The notes under the pieces are model-generated. The model made no database searches. It was given only the letters and a program-made list of their open reading frames with translations, and was not told the DNA's origin. From Siderastrea siderea (Eukaryota > Cnidaria > Anthozoa > Scleractinia > Rhizangiidae), in assembly GCA_964030785.1 (NCBI GenBank), contig OZ034968.1:43896186-43960185 (forward strand): DNA of 64,000 bases, read 5' to 3'. The position numbers and the translations under genes were made by a program. Of this stretch, positions 37,301 to 47,848 are shown piece after piece (position 1 is the stretch's first letter; each line of letters opens with the position of its first letter).

Positions 37301-39568
37301 TGCATGTCATTGCAAACAGATATATTATCATTACTGCCTGTAGCTATTAATACCTCCATCAATACGGAGTCATTCGCCCATTCCGTCACTTGTGATATGT
37401 AATCGAACATGCAAACATTAAAAACTACTGATTTTTTTATAGACGATGGATGCTGTCAGGTCCAGAGCTTTCAAGGATCATACACCAGTTCGAAGACCAG
37501 TTCCTCTCGGGTCGGGACCCGGACAACCCGAAGAACTTTCAGAATCACGAGGCAGGCCGCGCAGCTCAGAAAACCTTCCATCGGCAAGTGAGAAACCTTT
37601 GTGACGTGGTGAGACGAACCGGAAATCCCTTTCTTGACGACTTTCCTGAACTAGTCACTCTTGATAGCAGGGACTGTGCAGATATCAGTGTAGTTGAATC
37701 AGTCGAGACGCTTGACAAGCTTGATGAGGACCAATACCAGAAATATCTCAATGATGTAATCAAGGACCGCTCAAGTTCCATTCACAATCTGATAAAGAAG
37801 AATAATCTGCCTCTCTTAGGAAAGAACCACAAAAAGGCAACTTCAAAGCAAGGTAAAAAGATCGCAGTTCTCCAAAGCAATTTAAACCCGTTTGCCCAAT
37901 TGTACGTGGCATTACAAAACCGTGAAGGAGATATGAGAGAGTTCTTCAGCCAGGAAGTCCAGTCCTTTCCACCCGCACTGTCAGAGTTTGGAAACCTACA
38001 TCTTCCAAGTGCCAAGTCTGATCTCTTAAAATGTCTGCAGCCCAATAGCGATGGACATACTAATTCACCTACTCAGTTTGACTGCAAAGTCTTGGATGGC
38101 GCAGTGATTGTCCACTGTCTCCCAACTGTCGAAGCTTCGACGTTTGATGAATACGCAGAGAAGGTATTCATTCCTCACCTCCAGCAGCAGCTCAATCAAA
38201 GCATGCGTGTTGATGTTGTGTGGGATTCCTACGTTCCTGACAGCCTAAAGGAAGCAACAAGGGAGAAACGAGGCTAAGGGATCAGAAGGAAAGTAGCTGG
38301 CCAAACGAAGCTTCCAGAGAACTGGATGATGTTTCTACGAGACCCTGACAACAAGTCTGAGCTGTTTTCCTTTCTGACGTTGAAGGTAGCGAAATTTCAA
38401 TGGCCCCTCGACGGAACATTGTACACTACATCCGGTAAGTAACAGCACTAAAATGTATTTATTTATATTTGATAGTTATTACGGTGCTGTTAAATCTATA
38501 ATACTCTGTTATTTATTTACGTCCCAGGAACATCTGTCATTTCCCATGGATCTGATTATGTTATGGGTCAGTGCAACCATTAAGAGGCCGACACCCGCAT
38601 CGTCGTCCACGTACGCCACGATCTGGAGAGGGGTGCAGAATCTGTCCTTGTCAGGACAGTTGACACCGACGTTATCGTGATCTTAGTTGGAAAGTTCCAT
38701 GATCTTTTAGCTTACAACCAACGTGCCAAATTATGGGTGGCGTTCGGCATGGGGCGCCACTTTTCGCTAATGAACGTCAACGAAATCTGTTCTACCCTTG
38801 GAGAATCTAAGTCCCGAGCCATACCAGTTTTCCACGCATTCACTGGGTGTGACTGTACATCGCAGTTCTGTGACATCGGGAAAAAGACAGCGTGGAGAGC
38901 ATGGGAATTAAATGGTCAAGTAACACCTGCCCTGGAGCACATCGTGACTCACCCCTTCCAGCAGCTGACTGTCTCCTCAGAGATTTTCCAGAAGCTAGAG
39001 AGATTTACGGTCATAATGTATGACAAATCAAGTCCCCTGGATTCAGTGAACGACACGCGACTGATGCTGTTTTCAAAGCGAAACAGAGACCTGGACAACA
39101 TTCTTCCGACACAGGTAAAACAATGCGTAAGCGGTAGGTTATCGATAAAAAGAAAGTACGCAGTTTTATTTTAATTTAATCAGTTTGCAACTTGATAAGA
39201 AGGAAGAAAACACCGAAAAGAAGAAAAAGAACTTGAGCTTACTCTCTAAACACTTTAAATTTCAGAATGCACTCCTGCAGCATGCTCAGAGAACAGTGTA
39301 TCAGGCAGGAATTTGGACGACATCGGAGCGCTCATTGCAGGACGTTCCTTCCCCTGCAGAGTTTTCATGGGCAAAAGGAGAGGACAACCAGTGGCAGCCA
39401 GTTTGGATGACTATCCCAAAAGTCTCAAATGTTTGCAGAGAGCTTATCAAATGTACCTGCAAAGGACGCTGCTCATGCTGCAAATGTGCAAAAGAAAAGT
39501 TGCAGTGCACGCCATTGTGTAAATGTGACTGTCCAGAGAGCAATTCTAAGAGTGATGGGCATTTGTGA
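34307..39568 (+). pseudogene. Multi-exon XPG/FEN1-like nuclease plus CXC-domain gene (Academ-like transposase), decayed
   Basis: Five coding exons are readable: 34,307-36,490 (ATG 34,321), 36,624-37,100, 37,443-38,434, 38,528-39,114 and 39,266-39,568, all with GT/AG borders. The N-terminus has a CIICQ zinc-type pair. Exon 4 carries an EAD-TR acidic site, VDTDVIVIL and TGCDCTS, matching the three conserved blocks of XPG/FEN1 nucleases. Exon 5 is a Cys-rich CXC tail (CTCKGRCSCCKCAKEKLQC). Academ transposons combine Cys-rich and XPG domains. Lesions: in-frame stops at 34,438-34,440, 38,275-38,277 and 38,581-38,583, and a frameshift near 35,540. Non-functional. It could instead be a captured host-type gene. 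Confidence 0.75.
36507..36555 (+). repeat. ATC/ATT-rich microsatellite in intron
   Basis: ATC repeats and TTAT runs within the intron between the first and second coding exons of the XPG/CXC gene. Confidence 0.7.
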
Positions 39569-39890
39569 GGGTTTTAGCATTCAACGTGAGAATTCCCGAT
39601 TCTATCAGATTTAATGTACGAAAAGACGCGATCAATTTGCACGCATTAGTTCCGCTTTTCTGTTGCAGTTTTTTGTCCTGTGTTATCAACCGAGCAAAGA
39701 CTGAGTACTAGTAACTGTAACGTGGTTTTTTTGACACTATTTTAAATGCAATCTTTTCCAAAATAACAAAGTTTATAGAGAAGTGAGAAAAACAAGACAA
39801 AATTGCAAAAATTCGTTTCAAAGAGGCAAAATATCGGTTTTGAAAATAGAGCCACAGGTTACCCAACCTTGATATCGGTCAAAACCGAAA

Positions 39891-40028
39891 TATCCCATTA
39901 AAATGGAATCGTGAACAGATTGACTTGGGCACCCCTTCTAATATTATTTGGTAAGGTGTAAGCAAATTGTATGCCAAATTTCATGCTTTTATCACTCTTG
40001 TCACGATCAGGTCGTTAAGCCACCTGAC
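39891..40028 (-). repeat. Right inverted end of the outer transposon
   Basis: Reverse complement of 25,631-25,784. It follows the 3' flank of the XPG/CXC gene by about 320 bp. Confidence 0.75.
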
Positions 40029-40878
40029 CACCTCCTAAAGACCAAAAGCTGACTGGTCAACTGAAAGAGAGACTGACTGATTACCTGACTGCAGATATAC
40101 CTAACCCAGACTGGCTACCTCATTGACTAACAGATTATATGGCTAACTTATTGAACGACTGACCGACTGAAAAATTCATGTCCCCTCTGAGTATCGAACT
40201 CGGGTCACCGGCATCACAGACTGACATGAATACCACTACCCCACGCATACTGACACTATTTGAAATTGTTAATTTTACTACTTATTTCTTTTCCCGTGAC
40301 ATGATGCCAATGGACATGAACATGTTGGTGTTTTTCCTGGGAAAATGTGTCCGGACCGCTGCAAAGCCATGGTTGTGGAAAGAAAAAACCAGAAGGCACT
40401 AGCTATGCTATATTTGCTGCGATCTCAAGCGTTGCACCAACCGAGTTCGCAGCAGAACCAACAACAAAGAAGAAGTCCTCGAGGGCAAATTTGAAACTTG
40501 AACTTTTCGCCTTCCACCAAAAAGACAACTGAGTATTCTTTTGAACGTTTTTCTTTCCATTAATAAAATTGTTTTTGACCTTGGTTGTCTTTGCTAAAAC
40601 GAGGGTCCCCATGTGATCTCGCGCCAAAAATGTGGGATACAGTACAGGGTTATCCCAAGTGTGTGCCACCTCATATTGGTGACCCTGTGGTGTGGAAGGA
40701 TGGACGTACAGACAGACGGATGGACACGACTATCACGTCACTAACAAAATTTCTTGGCTTGATAGCTAACCATTTTTTCTTGTCCATGGTGCTCCGTGGG
40801 CGTGGCTTCACCGCGTAGAGCTCCGCTAAAAATGTGTTAATATTCATGAAAAAAATAATATTAATAATGATGATGATG

Positions 40879-40936
<58 letters not shown>

Positions 40937-41630
40937 TAATAATGAGAGTTTATCTCCAGCTGTTCAAACACCTTACCACCGATCACATATAGCCCAATCT
41001 ATCCAGTTTTCGAGGGTCCCTTTACTGTTTCCATTGTTTGTGCGAAATTTATCAGTGACCAATCTAAGAAGATAAATAACACACAAAAAAATTAAAAATT
41101 TGGCTACAAAATGGCCGGGACTGACATAAGCAGGTTGTTATGCAGATAGCTTTCTGAGAAGTATCTCATCATTCTAAGTGGTTATGTTGCTAATATAATT
41201 ATGTTGACATCTTCTATTTTTCCTGAAAGACAATGTCATTGAAAGAAAATAACGTTATTTACTAGAAAATGACAGAATTTTTTTCCATTGTTGCCCAGCT
41301 CCTGAGTGCTGTTACTATGTGCCCAAAAGGTGAAAAAGCATGAAAAACAGAATAACTTAAAGTATTCTAAGTTGTTTTACTTCAACCTGCGATGAGGCCC
41401 CACTTGTAGCATAGTTTTTAAATGATGACAAAGGTTTTTTTGTGTTCCAGGTTGTGTATATCGAGTGCTGAAGAGCACTTTTATGAGACTCATCTGAGTT
41501 TTCATTCCCTGTGCGTCACGCTTGTAGGTCCATATGTTGAGATTTGTTTTGGTTAGGGTGGAACTGGATAGAGGAGGATCTCAAGTGGCCTGGTAAAAGT
41601 CCACTCAAAACTGTAGGACACCCTTAATGT
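40029..41630. other. Intergenic DNA with an (AAT)n microsatellite
   Basis: Nothing coding was recognised. A long AAT/TAA microsatellite occupies about 40,856-40,936. Degenerate GACTGACTGA-like repeats occupy about 40,050-40,160. Confidence 0.6.
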
Positions 41631-42000
41631 GGGCTCAATAATCAAAAACTCCCCTTCAATTAATTAATACCCTTTAAACTATCATCATTCATAAGAAATG
41701 TACCTACTTGTGTTTCCACAGATATACTGTTCTCACCAGAATTCACTTGAGTTACACATTGTGGCTCTATAAATGGAACAGCACTCTTAAATAAACATTG
41801 TATAGCAGCAGTACTAATGCCGTACTTTAATTCTACTTTGCTGTCCCCATCTATCAAAACCAGTGTCACACGGTTCAACATTTGTTAAACAAATAGTAAA
41901 TGAGGGTGTCATTGTGTCCTGTTGATTGTTGTTAAATGGAAAAGAGTCTGTAGCTCTGTGCAATAATATGGACCAACATTTGGAACTTTCATGGAAATTT
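41631..42000. repeat. Dispersed repeat, copy 1
   Basis: Contains CCCCTTCAATTAATTAATACC, a TTCTCACCAGAATTCACTTGA block and GGCTCTATAAAT. The same order of blocks recurs at 42,905-43,850 and 61,755-62,000. Confidence 0.65.
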
Positions 42001-42904
42001 AATTCTTCAGTTTCTCCAATTTATTTCAGTCATACATGATACGAGCAACTTTACGAGTATGCAGGGTATTTGTTTCTTCCCGAAAAATATCTCCAGGCTG
42101 GTACAAGTTCGAGGCCACTTCACCAGTGCAGCTAGAGGCTGAACATGGATTTAACAGTCTTTGTAATTTTTGAAAGATCTCATACTTGCCGGCAAAAAGT
42201 CTAAAACTTTTGCATGACTTGATAGTGTGCTAATCATCCAATTAAATCAGTAATGGCCTAAATCGTTCCAAATACAAAAGACAATTCACTTATACATTGT
42301 TATTGATCTGAACCTGACTAAAACTGAAATGTATTTTTCCAATTTGTGAGCAGAAGGAATGATTTACCCTTTTAACAAATCATCCTTTGCTTTCATTTTT
42401 GGCGAGTTAAAAGAATCTCTTATTAATTTACGGTACTGCTAATCAAGCAAATGTGTTGCATTAATTTTTGTCTTTTGTATTTGGAACGATTTTGATCATA
42501 ACTTCTTCACCTGCAAACAACACTTTCCAAAAACAAAAAGTGATTCCAGAGACGCCTGTCTACATGTGAATTTATATTTTCTGGAAGTATATAATATTAT
42601 TTTGTTTTCGTGCAACTTAACGTGTGGGAGGCCCTGAGAGTTGATCACCTTTTAATACAAAATTCACTATACCTTTGTGGGGGAAAGACATTTGGAATTT
42701 TTTATTTCTACAGCCAATCGATAGAGTGATAAGCTTCCTGCAAGTGATATTTTCACGTTTTTCAATAACTGACCCCTACATTTGTCTGATGTAACCGTAA
42801 AATAAACAAAAAGTTGTATAGCAGTAGTATAGGAAGTACCTGAGGATTTTAACTGGCCCACCTCAAAGTCCAAGCATCACTGGAGACCAGTAAATGGGGA
42901 AGCT
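42001..42904. other. Intergenic DNA with a small inverted repeat
   Basis: AAATCGTTCCAAATACAAAA near 42,260 and its complement near 42,475 form an inverted pair of about 230 bp, possibly a MITE remnant. No gene. Confidence 0.45.
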
Positions 42905-43850
42905 GCCTCAATGTGTCTAATACTCAATATTTCCCCTTCAATTTATGTGACAATTAAATCAACTGAATTCCATTCATAAAGATATATTGTTCTCATCAGA
43001 ATATGTTGTTCTTGAATTACTGTCAGTCGCTCTATAAATTGTGTTGTTCCAAAAAATATCCATACTCCCCCCAAGGAGGTTTTTGTTTGGTTTGAACCCC
43101 CCATCCCTCCGGAAATTCCAGTTTAGGTTCATACAATCCTTTAAAAATTTTGCCTTTTAAGACACCCCTCCCCCTCAGAATTTCCACTGACCCTCTGCAG
43201 AGCTGCAAATAACTGTCGGTCATCGGACAATGGCCGACTAAAATCGCCCTATGTCCGAGGAAATGTTAACTTTGGTCGGATATTATGTTCGGAGAAATTT
43301 TTTAAAAGTAAGTAATGAATAAAAATAATTATTTAAAAAAGACTTCCAATGAATAATAACAATTAAAAAAAAACGTCTGAACACATTTCTGTTTTGTCCG
43401 ACCAAAATGGAGACTTGCTCGGACATATGTCCTTTCGAGAAAGAAAAATTATTTGCAGCCCAGCTCTGGGGTGGGGGTATGGATACTTTCTGGAACCACA
43501 CATTGTCAAACACACAACATTGTTTTCTTTTACTCGGAAATGACAAAACAAAATTGTATCTGCAGTCAATGCCAGCCCTTTAAAATAAATATTGTGTAGC
43601 ACCAATTCAAGTATATGTTGTGCTCAATAAATTCTTTTACTTTATCCCTATCTTTGGTGGTCCCCTCTTTAAAGCCAAACAGACACAGTTCAATTTTTTT
43701 TAATAGAAAAATATTGCATATGTTACACAACAAATGCTGAACTGTGTATCACGTTGAAACAGGTAATTTTCTACATGTATAATGATTGTTGTTGAATGAA
43801 AAAGAGACTGTAGGATCTATTCAACATATTGAATGACAAACGATCTCCCA
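42905..43850. repeat. Dispersed repeat, copy 2, split by a MITE
   Basis: The same blocks as copy 1 (TTCTCATCAGAAT..., TCTATAAATT) are interrupted at 43,046 by a 451-bp inverted-repeat element. They resume at 43,497 with AACACACAACATTGTTTTCTT as in the 61.9-kb copy. Confidence 0.6.
43046..43496. mobile_element. 451-bp MITE inside the dispersed repeat
   Basis: Terminal inverted repeats GTTCCAAAAAATATCCATAC (left) and the complement of GTTCCAGAAAGTATCCATAC (right). It contains an internal inverted pair around GTCCGACCAAA/TTTGGTCGGA. No gene. Confidence 0.6.
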
Positions 43851-43974
43851 AAAAATTAATACTATGGTGCCAGTAATCATTTAACATGTCACAAAATATT
43901 TTACCACTTGTTGAGCAACAAATACTAAACCATTTTGAATAGTCTATCATCTAGTTCATGCACCCCCACTCGTG

Positions 43975-45317
43975 TAACCTGCGATCAGGCTCTATTTTCG
44001 TTTCGCTCGGTGAAACATTCAGGCGGGCCGGGCGAAACGAAAAATAGAGCCTGATACAATTCTTCTACGGAACGTCTACCGCCCACTTTTTTGATTGATT
44101 GACATTCAACAAAAGAGCCAATCAAAATTTCTTCTGCTTGCACGATCCTCGGTATGCAAATTTCCCATAACGGCAATTCGAAAAAAGTCACGCAAATGTC
44201 GGCAATATAAGAAAATCATAGGCTACGAGATATCTTCTAGGCACAAGCACTCAAATTTACACGATTGCTAACTTGAAGGTTCTGGTATTGTACATGGTTG
44301 CTCTGTCTGAGCTGAAACTGAATGAAAATTCAAAACACGACAAGGTTGCCATGTACCAAAATATGCTGCATGCTTGAATCCTTTCCCATTTCAGGTGGTA
44401 TCCGGAATTATTCTCTTCGCATTTCTCACCGATTTTCTGCGTAAAAAACCTTGGGCAATTAAGAGAAGTACCTTCAGATTCATTCTTTAGTAAAGATATA
44501 AATAAAACCGTTTATAAACAAAGGAATATTTTGTAATTTAATTTAGTTCCACAAGTGATAAATATTTGAGATTAGCAGCGAATTTTATCTCTAAACAGCA
44601 GCGAATTTTAAAACGAAGAACATTTATTATAAAACTAGTCAGATCCTTTGATGTCAATGTCAGAGATCAATAAAACGACATAAGTGTTAAACAATGAATG
44701 AATATAAACTGAAATCGTCATTGCGACTTGATTGCGGCTCTCGCCAAACATCAGTTTACCGTTACGTTTACCGAATTATCGGTTGACTTGTTGATCATTC
44801 TTGGCGAAAGATACTTGTTCGTCTGCTGTTCGTTTTGTTTCGTAAAACGCAGAAACAACCACTACTCTGTTCATGTTATCAATTCTAGCTGAAAGCCATC
44901 AAATGAAAATTCCGAGACACGATGCGATAAAACGGAATACATACTTCACTGTTGCTATACTTCTCTGCTCCAGGTAAGAGACAGCTTGCGTCAAACCGAA
45001 CGCCATTCTCAGGAGAGAAAGAAATGATGACAATTCTCCTAGAACGACGAGAATATATTGGAGCAACACCTTTTACTTCGGCAGACTTGTTCCTTGGTTG
45101 TTCCTTGGCGATGGCGGTCGGATCGAAATTGTGAGCGAGATTTACTTCCGTTGACAGCTCTATTGTTAAAGGGCCAATCAGACTGCGAGATTCCCGCGGC
45201 CAAAATTTGGCCGCCGACACGAACTTCTGTGAGAGATTGTATCAGGCCCTATTTTAGCGAGCGACCAACGTAAGAGAATATGAGAGCGATGCTAAAATTC
45301 GGCCTGATCGCAGGTTA
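43975..45317. mobile_element. 1,343-bp transposon, 9-bp target duplication
   Basis: The ends are the exact inverted repeats TAACCTGCGATCAGGC and GCCTGATCGCAGGTTA. Direct copies of CCACTCGTG flank it at 43,966-43,974 and 45,318-45,326. A 9-bp duplication fits Mutator-like or related elements. No transposase inside, so non-autonomous. Confidence 0.8.
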
Positions 45318-45326
45318 CCACTCGTG

Positions 45327-46070
45327 TTAAGCTGCACGGAAGGAGTGGGGAGGGGGAGATGGGGAGGAGCAGACAGGGCTACTTCACTTTTACAAAGGAT
45401 TTATTTTCAAACGAGCCACATTTGCACCAAGGGACTGTCGAATCAAACTAAATTGATGACCCTTCCCTTTCAAGCATTTGATTTTCATAAATTTGACAGA
45501 CAAATGCCAGGGGGTGGGGATGAAAAAAAAGAAAGATTGATGAAATACCCCATGTCTTTGCAGCTTCCCCCTCCTCCTCCATGGGTAACACACAGACTTG
45601 GTTCAAGTCCCGGGTGGAAGGTTCCACATGTATTTAAATGTGTTTCAGCAAACCGAAATTACATTGCACAATTTGTTATAACGCAAAAGCAGAATTGCCA
45701 ACTTGCGTTGCTAGGTTAAAAACCAAAAAGTATCTGCTGCTAGCGGCTCATAAGGTAGGTGTCAATCTCCAGATCAGTTCCACCTATGTATAACTTTATG
45801 TTTGAAATTAATGCAGCTAAACTTAGGTGCAATACTTACGCGCAAAAATTGAGAAATAATACGCGATTTCTCACATATTTTCACAGTGTACAACTGCACT
45901 GGCCGCTCGCTGAAACTGAAAACGGAAGTAAACTTGCTGTCGTAAACACAGAAACAAACAGTTCATAAGCTGAGAAGACCGGATAGAACGATAGAAAGAA
46001 AACAGCTTATTGCTTGTGAGCTAACCTCGTGGGCAAAAACAAAGGTGTCCCGCTCAAAAGCACAGTTCTT
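45327..46070. other. Intergenic DNA, nothing recognised
   Basis: Short frames only, no repeat structure seen. Confidence 0.5.
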
Positions 46071-46194
46071 CAGCCTAGTACCCAGGCGTTCTCTTCTCGC
46101 TCACACGACTTGGCGCGAAATTTCGTGACGTCACCGATATTTCGTACTAAGTCGAGTCGAGTGAGCGGGAGGAGAACGCCTGGGTACTAGGCTG
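46071..46194. repeat. Hairpin MITE, about 45-bp arms
   Basis: CAGCCTAGTACCCAGGCGTT at the left returns as the complement at the right (ending GGTACTAGGCTG). The arms continue through the GAGTGAGCGGGA region with a few mismatches and an intervening loop of about 35 nt. Confidence 0.7.
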
Positions 46195-46492
46195 ACAGTT
46201 TCTTTGAACGAAACCAGCCAAGAACTGAGGCTCATGACCCACAATTCCAAGCATACCCGGTTGTCTCTGCCCAGCATGAGACATGACTGGGGATGAGTCA
46301 CGCGATGTATTACATGCCGATTACAGGCCGCGAGAGGCGGCCGGCGTTTTCTAGTGAGTTTTCAAGCGATCCCTGCCGGCAGTTACTAAGCTTCCATACC
46401 CTGGCATACGAAGCTTGCGCCCGCGGTGCTAGCGGCAGTGAAAACCGAGTTTTCCTACGTCATCATCCCTCATCGTAACGTTGGGTGAACAC

Positions 46493-46568
46493 AACCTCGT
46501 TCCCAGGGTCTCTCTCCTCTGCCTCCCTTGTCGTTGAGGCAGAGGAGAGAGACCCTGGGAACGAGGTT
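46493..46568. repeat. Perfect 33-bp-arm hairpin
   Basis: Arms 46,493-46,525 and 46,536-46,568 are exactly complementary around a 10-nt loop (CCTTGTCGTT). Nearly identical flanks GTTGGGTGAACA and GTTGGGGTGAACA suggest a target duplication. Confidence 0.8.
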
Positions 46569-46603
46569 GGGGTGAACATTGGGTACATTGCGGCATGGAT
46601 TAC

Positions 46604-47841
46604 CACAGGTAACCAAAGCGTAATATGAGATTCGATCGAATTCGATCGAAAATAATCGGCGGTTTTCCGCCGAAAATACATTAAAATCGAAATAAAGTTT
46701 AAAAAACCTTACCTGTTGTGTGTTTGCTGTGTTTTTATCGCTTTTCCGAGCTTCCGGAGGCCGTTTTGGGCGATTTTCTGCTTAACGGTCGATGCGACGG
46801 TTTGTCACGTACTAAAGAGAGCTAAAGGTAGGAAAACGGGAATTCAAAATTGCCAACCGACACTCGAGGTCCCGATCAAAATACCCGCTAAAAATCGTTT
46901 CAATCTAAAGTCAGTGCTTTAAAACCACAGCACACTTCAAAAAGGATAAATCTCCTACCTTTCTATGTGATTCAATCGTCAATTAGTTTATCTCTCGAAG
47001 TACAGCCCTGCATTTAAAAACGAACTAACTTTTCGAAATCGCCGCCATCACAGGCTTGTAAGGAAAAGAGGGTCAAAACTAACGGTCAAGCCTGGGACAA
47101 AGCGCCAAATTTCGCTCCACCGGGGGACGACTTGAGTGACTTCTATGTCGCCAAATGCCAAACTCACCCACTCTCCGTTAAGTCAAGTTTTATACCTGAA
47201 TGCGACCCGCGCGCGATTTCCCGCCGAAATTTGAGCGGTACAACACTTGATTTACCGGAGAAGGGGTGAGTTTGGCATTTGGCGACACAGAAGTCACTCA
47301 TGTCGTCCCCGTCCCCAGGTGGAGCGAAATTTGGCGCTTTGTCCCAGGCTTGACCGTTAGTTTTGACCCTCTTTTCCTTACAAGCCTGTGATGGCGGCGA
47401 TTTCGAAAAGTTAGTTCGTTTTTAATGGCAGGGCTGTACTTCGAGAGATAAATTAATTGACGATTGAATCACATAGAAAGGTAGGAGATTTATACTTTTT
47501 GAAGTGTGTTGTGGTTTTAAAGCACTGACTTTAGATTGAATCGCTTTTTAGCGGGTATTTTGATCGGGATCTCGAGTGTCGGTTGGCAATTTTGTATTCC
47601 CGTTTTCCTACCTTTAGCTCTCTTTAGTACGTGACAGGCCGTCGCATCGACCGTTAAGCAGAAAATCGCCCAAAACGGCCTCCGGAAGCTCGGAAAAGCG
47701 ATAAAAACACAGCAAACACACAACAGGTAAGGTTTTTTAAACTTTATTTCGATTTTAATGTTTTTTCGGCGAAACCGCCGATTATTTTCGATCGAATTTC
47801 AGCTCCATACAAACTCTTATCTTGCGCTTTGGTTACCTGTG
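46604..47841. mobile_element. 1,238-bp near-perfect palindromic (foldback) element
   Basis: Two arms of about 600 bp (46,604-47,198 and 47,237-47,841) are inverted and almost identical, around a spacer of about 38 bp. The tips are CACAGGTAACCAAAGCG and its complement. GGATTAC is duplicated at 46,597-46,603 and 47,842-47,848. Both arms contain the same spurious 68-codon frame in opposite orientation. Arm similarity implies recent origin or ongoing gene conversion. Confidence 0.85.
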
Positions 47842-47848
47842 GGATTAC

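Larger units (their letters stand above)
25631..40028. mobile_element. Academ-like DNA transposon remnant holding nested elements
   Basis: About 140 bp at 25,631-25,784 reappears inverted at 39,891-40,028 at roughly 85-90% identity by eye. Both ends start GTCAGGTGGCTTAACG and include the shared block AAAGCATGAAATTTGGCA. The span contains a decayed multi-exon gene with an XPG/FEN1-like core (34.3-39.6 kb), which resembles Academ transposases. Removing the Harbinger element (25,789-33,804) leaves an element of about 6.4 kb. I found no convincing target-site duplication, so the exact termini are uncertain. Confidence 0.6.

Noticed and set aside
25625..40034. 3-4 bp target duplication for the Academ-like element
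   Set aside because: Flanks TATA/CACC and nearby shifts do not match, so the termini remain approximate.
46716..47723. Two near-identical 68-codon frames in opposite orientation
   Set aside because: Both lie in the arms of the palindromic element and have no domain. Identity follows from the inverted repeat.
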